NCBI GenBank assembly: GCA_025716855.1
Contig: JAIXMQ010000037.1
Span: 62,001-126,000 of the forward strand
Origin: Pilaira anomala
Taxonomy: Eukaryota; Mucoromycota; Mucoromycetes; Mucorales; Mucoraceae
Length of the DNA: 64,000 bases
Direction of reading: 5' to 3'
Numbering within the stretch: the first letter of the stretch is position 1; every line of letters starts with the position of its first letter. Position numbers and translations under genes: made by a program. Below the pieces are notes generated by a model. That model did no database searches and was not told the origin of the DNA. It saw nothing but the letters and a program-made list of their open reading frames with translations. This document shows positions 60,933-64,000 of the stretch, piece after piece.

Positions 60933-62302
60933 TCAATCGGGTGTTCCTTGTATAGACGATGATAATCTCCAAAAAAATATAGGTAAACCTTGTTTTGCAA
61001 AGGAGATATTTTCGAAAAAGAAGTCAGGTAAATCGGCTTTTAAGCGTTCATCAAGTTGATCCATATTGGGAGTATAGTCTACAGCTTTTGTATCATCGTT
61101 TGGAATACCTAATTTGAACATGAAAGCTACAAGACAGAATATATAAATTATCTATGGTTACAGGTTTTTTTATATATATTGAACTTACATCTTTTTTTTG
61201 GTTGACTAGTGATTTCACAATCAAATATAATCTCATTTTCTTTTTCAGTAACATCATTAACAGTAACACTTGTTAAGTAATTCATAAGTTCGTTAATTTT
61301 TTCAGTAATTCTCAATTCATTAATATTGTCAACTTTTCCAAATCTAGCGATTGCATTTTCATATACATTTTTAATTTTTTGAGAAGCTAATGACTGATTA
61401 TTGATTTATGCAAATAATATGAAATAAGTTTAGGCATACCTTGATACATTTTTTCCTGTTCGTGTAGCAACATTTTTTCCATTTCCAATTGCAATTTTTG
61501 ATATCGTGCCTTATCTTCTCTCGCCTTTTTGTCCAACTAGATATACTTGTAAGCTACATGCATCTTTTGTTACATATGTATATTTATTTACCTCTAGAAA
61601 CTTATTATTGATTAAACTATTATCTTCCCTGAGCTAAAAAAAAAAAGTTTAAAACTGTTAACTTTTTAAATGCATTTTTTCTAGAAAAAAATAAGATATG
61701 TTTACTGCCATGTTTTCTTTTATCAAACTATCGATTTTAGCCTGCATCGTACTTCTAATTCGTTCATTTCTGTCATAGTCAGTATAAATATCATCGTAAT
61801 TTTTTGGGCGTGATAGTGATAGCAGTATGTCGTCTACGTGGTCACTTCTGTAATGTCTGGATCTTTTGCCTAATAGTTCTTCTCTGTTATCGTAATTTGT
61901 TCGTCTAGAAAATTCTGGTGTAGCTTGTCTTGCATCCAATGAGTTGACAAGATCATCACGAATTGAATTGTGGGCTAACGATTGTTGAACGCTATCAATT
62001 TCTTGAATGGAAATATTTCTTCTGTTGTTTGTTGGATCTTGATTGCTTGCTTCTGAGTTATCGTCATGTTTAATTGTAGCCGGCAGAGGTTGTGTACTCG
62101 ATATAATAGTTGAATGTCTTGGTGGTGAAAGAGGTTCGATAGAAGGTAAGGGTTGTGAGCTAGACACGTTATCTGTTTTATCTTTTGCTGACTTAAATAT
62201 ATTACCAGACGCATCATTTGCTTTATCTTTTGTAAACTTAAATACATGACCAGACACAGCATCTGTTAAATCTTTTGTCGACTTAAATATATGATTAGAC
62301 AT
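60933..62302 (-). CDS. Csm1/Pcs1-like monopolin-complex subunit
   Basis: Five exons: 62302-61706, 61633-61592, 61536-61440, 61386-61189, 61126-60933, 375 aa, all in phase. Residues 1-190 are disordered and polar, opening with three imperfect repeats of about 16 residues (FKSTKDLTDAVSGHV, FKFTKDKANDASGNI, FKSAKDKTDNVSS). Residues ~190-245 form a coiled coil (KKAREDKARYQKLQLEMEKM). The C-terminal globular domain has EIIFDCEITSQPKKR, MFKLGIPNDDTKAVDYTPN and FAKQGLPIFFWRLSSSIQGT, the Csm1/Pcs1 pattern. In yeasts this protein clamps kinetochore microtubule sites, in meiosis I (budding yeast monopolin) or in mitosis and merotely control (fission yeast Pcs1). Its partner Lrs4/Mde4 is not visible here. 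Exon 2 is 42 nt. Confidence 0.85.
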
Positions 62303-62514
62303 ATCAACATAAAGCGAAGATAGGGTATGGATCAGATAAAAGAACAGCAACGCGACTGCTTGGCGTTTTTTTTTAAAAAAAAATATATCTGCGTTTCAAT
62401 GTGTAGTATGGTGAGTGAGTCATTGGTATCTTTTCTATCCAAACTCCGGATGATGATACTCTATAAAACTACCAAAGCATTTCAAATTAAGAAAAAATAT
62501 ATTTTTCTTTCGAC

Positions 62515-63738
62515 ATGTCTCCCACAACCAATACTACTTTTGACCTTACAAAAATCATCCGCCCTAATATCTTGGCTTTAAAGCCATATCGTTGTGCTCG
62601 TGATGATTATAGCTCTGGCGTCTTACTTGATGCTAATGAAAACGCTTATGGCCCTGCTTTGACAACTCAACGTGAAGGTGACTTAAACAGATATCCCGAT
62701 CCTTACCAATCTCAAGTGAAAGAACGTATCTTAAAGTTGCGTGGTTTATCTTCCACCAAAAATTTATTCTTGGGTGTTGGATCTGACGAAGTCATTGATT
62801 TGCTTTTCAGAATTGCATGTGTTCCTTCAAAGGACAAGATCTTAATTACTCCTCCTACCTACGGCATGTACTCAGTTTGTGCCCAAATCAATGACGTTGA
62901 GGTTGTCAAATCCCCTTTGAATGTTGAGAATGGTGCCTACCAACTTGACATGGATAATGTAAGCTATGCCGAATTTTTGGCTCTTTTTTTTTTTTTTTTT
63001 TTTTCTTTGAGTACTAATACTTATTTATAGCTTTTCAAAACTCTTAAAGCTAACCCTGAAATCAAACTTGTTTTCTTGTGCTCTCCCGGTAACCCTACCG
63101 GCACCTGTCTTAGCCATGCAAGTATTCGTGCCGTTCTTGAATCAGACTATCAAGGTTTAGTTGTTGTTGATGAAGCCTATGTTGATTTTGTTGATAAGGA
63201 GGAAGGATCTGTCGCCACTTGGGTAGAACAATATCCCAACCTGGTTGTCATGCAAACTCTCAGTAAGAGTTTCGGTTTAGCCGGTATTCGTGTTGGTATT
63301 GCTATCGGTCACCCTGATGTCATTCAAATCTTAAACAATACAAAGGCACCATACAATATCAGTACTCCTAGTGCTTTAATTGCTGCTGAAGCACTTTCGG
63401 ATGAAGGCATTAAAACCATGCAGGATTATCGTAAACGATTGATCGCTCAACGAGGTGTCTTGATCGAAAAATTAGCACACGTTAAGGGTACTGGTCGTAT
63501 TTTGGGTGGCAACGATTCCAACTTTGTATTAGTCGAAATTCTTGATAAAGACAATAAACCTTCCAATGATCGTGCACAAAAGGTTTATTTCATGATGGCA
63601 GAAACTCTTGGTGTTGTCGTGCGTTTCAGAGGTATGGAGTATGGCTGTAATGGCTGTTTAAGAATTACCGTTGGTACTGAAGAAGAAAATGTCAAAATGC
63701 TCAGTATGTTAGAGAAGGCATTAGCTGAAAATAATTAG
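62515..63738 (+). CDS. HIS5: Histidinol-phosphate aminotransferase (His5)
   Basis: Two exons, 62515-62958 and 63031-63738, 383 aa. The PLP-aminotransferase class II features are LDANENAYGP, LNRYPDPYQ, VGSDEVIDLLFRI, CSPGNPTGT, VVDEAYVDF and the PLP-lysine segment TLSKSFGLAGIRVGI, with RFRGMEYGCNGCLRITVGT near the end. The enzyme transfers an amino group from glutamate to imidazole-acetol phosphate, step 7 of histidine synthesis. The intron falls after MDN at a T-rich region (62983-63004). Codon use is richer in C-ending codons than neighbours. It diverges from CSM1, with about 210 nt of shared promoter. Confidence 0.97.
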
Positions 63739-64000
63739 AAGTAATAAAAATAAACTGTATTAAACTTTTGCTTAAATGTACATAAAATAATGAAAAAAAG
63801 TGTCAAGATACAGAATTTTACTCTCAAAGATCCAGATATCGTTGTTGTTGTTATTCTAAAGAATTAGAGTGATCTATATTTTAGGGAATGATTTCCATCA
63901 GATGACTTTTCCCATTGGAAGCAGTAGACGATTAGAAAAAAAAAAGGGATAATTAAACAAGCACATTCACATGAAAAGAAGGTGTTATATTTGTTTCTCG
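63739..64000. other. 3' flank of HIS5 to the window edge
   Basis: This 262-nt region shows a GTTGTT repeat and AT-rich DNA. A short open minus-strand stretch (VYCFQWEKSSDGNHSLKYRS near 63850-63940) might be the 3' end of a gene beyond the edge, but is too short to call. Confidence 0.35.

Overview
The window is nuclear DNA of a filamentous fungus, most likely an early-diverging Mucoromycota/Mucorales-type species. Support: very AT-rich spacers with long poly(T)/poly(A) tracts, many 50-100 nt spliceosomal introns of GTAAG...TAG type, the standard genetic code, and typical fungal proteins (Zds C-terminal domain, Csm1/Pcs1 monopolin, Lcb1, Nvj2, Ski8, LAMMER kinase). BRCC36 is also present, a gene absent from the model yeasts. 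The species call is inference; no rRNA or other marker gene is in the window. I saw no tRNA or rRNA gene and no CRISPR array.

Layout. 1-273: edge fragment of a minus-strand gene. 2.0-8.3 kb, all plus: Zds-domain protein, PP1/PPZ-type phosphatase, complex I 75-kDa subunit. 11.4-12.1 kb: two-finger C2H2 factor. 12.4-16.3 kb, minus: Rec8/Rad21-type kleisin just downstream of a BRCC36 JAMM deubiquitinase, 28 nt apart. 16.9-18.6 kb: alpha-N-terminal protein methyltransferase and a soluble ABC ATPase, convergent with stop codons one base apart. 19.3-25.4 kb: LAMMER kinase, a coiled-coil protein, Rtf2. 25.4-35 kb: an AAAP amino-acid transporter and a Kin4-like kinase set in spacers holding a pair of decayed dispersed repeats, a 50-nt T tract and fragments of dead coding sequence. 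35.5-45.4 kb: two unrecognised proteins (one a 59-aa Cys/His-rich peptide), an Alr4036-type FMN-binding protein, Sin3, a zinc alcohol dehydrogenase. 45.4-49.2 kb: gene-poor, with a decayed Tc1/mariner-like transposase. 49.4-55.2 kb: Nvj2/TEX2-like SMP protein, Lcb1, Ski8. 56.3-56.8 kb: a small ORF beside a 151-bp MITE. 57.6-63.7 kb: SulP sulfate permease, Csm1/Pcs1, histidinol-phosphate aminotransferase.

Most genes are unrelated housekeeping functions. Themes that recur are chromosome segregation and cell-cycle control (kleisin, Csm1/Pcs1, Kin4-like kinase, Zds, PPZ, Rtf2, BRCC36), membrane lipid biology (Lcb1, Nvj2) and transcription/RNA control (Sin3, Ski8, C2H2, LAMMER). I found no gene cluster that clearly forms a new system. 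The most unusual items are a one-base frame break in the kleisin N-terminus, the BRCC36-kleisin pair, the 3'-abutting NTM1/ABC pair, the dispersed repeat with a residual reading frame, the MITE, and several short uncharacterised reading frames. Exon boundaries were assigned by eye from splice consensus, reading phase and family alignment remembered from general knowledge; none was checked against RNA or a database.
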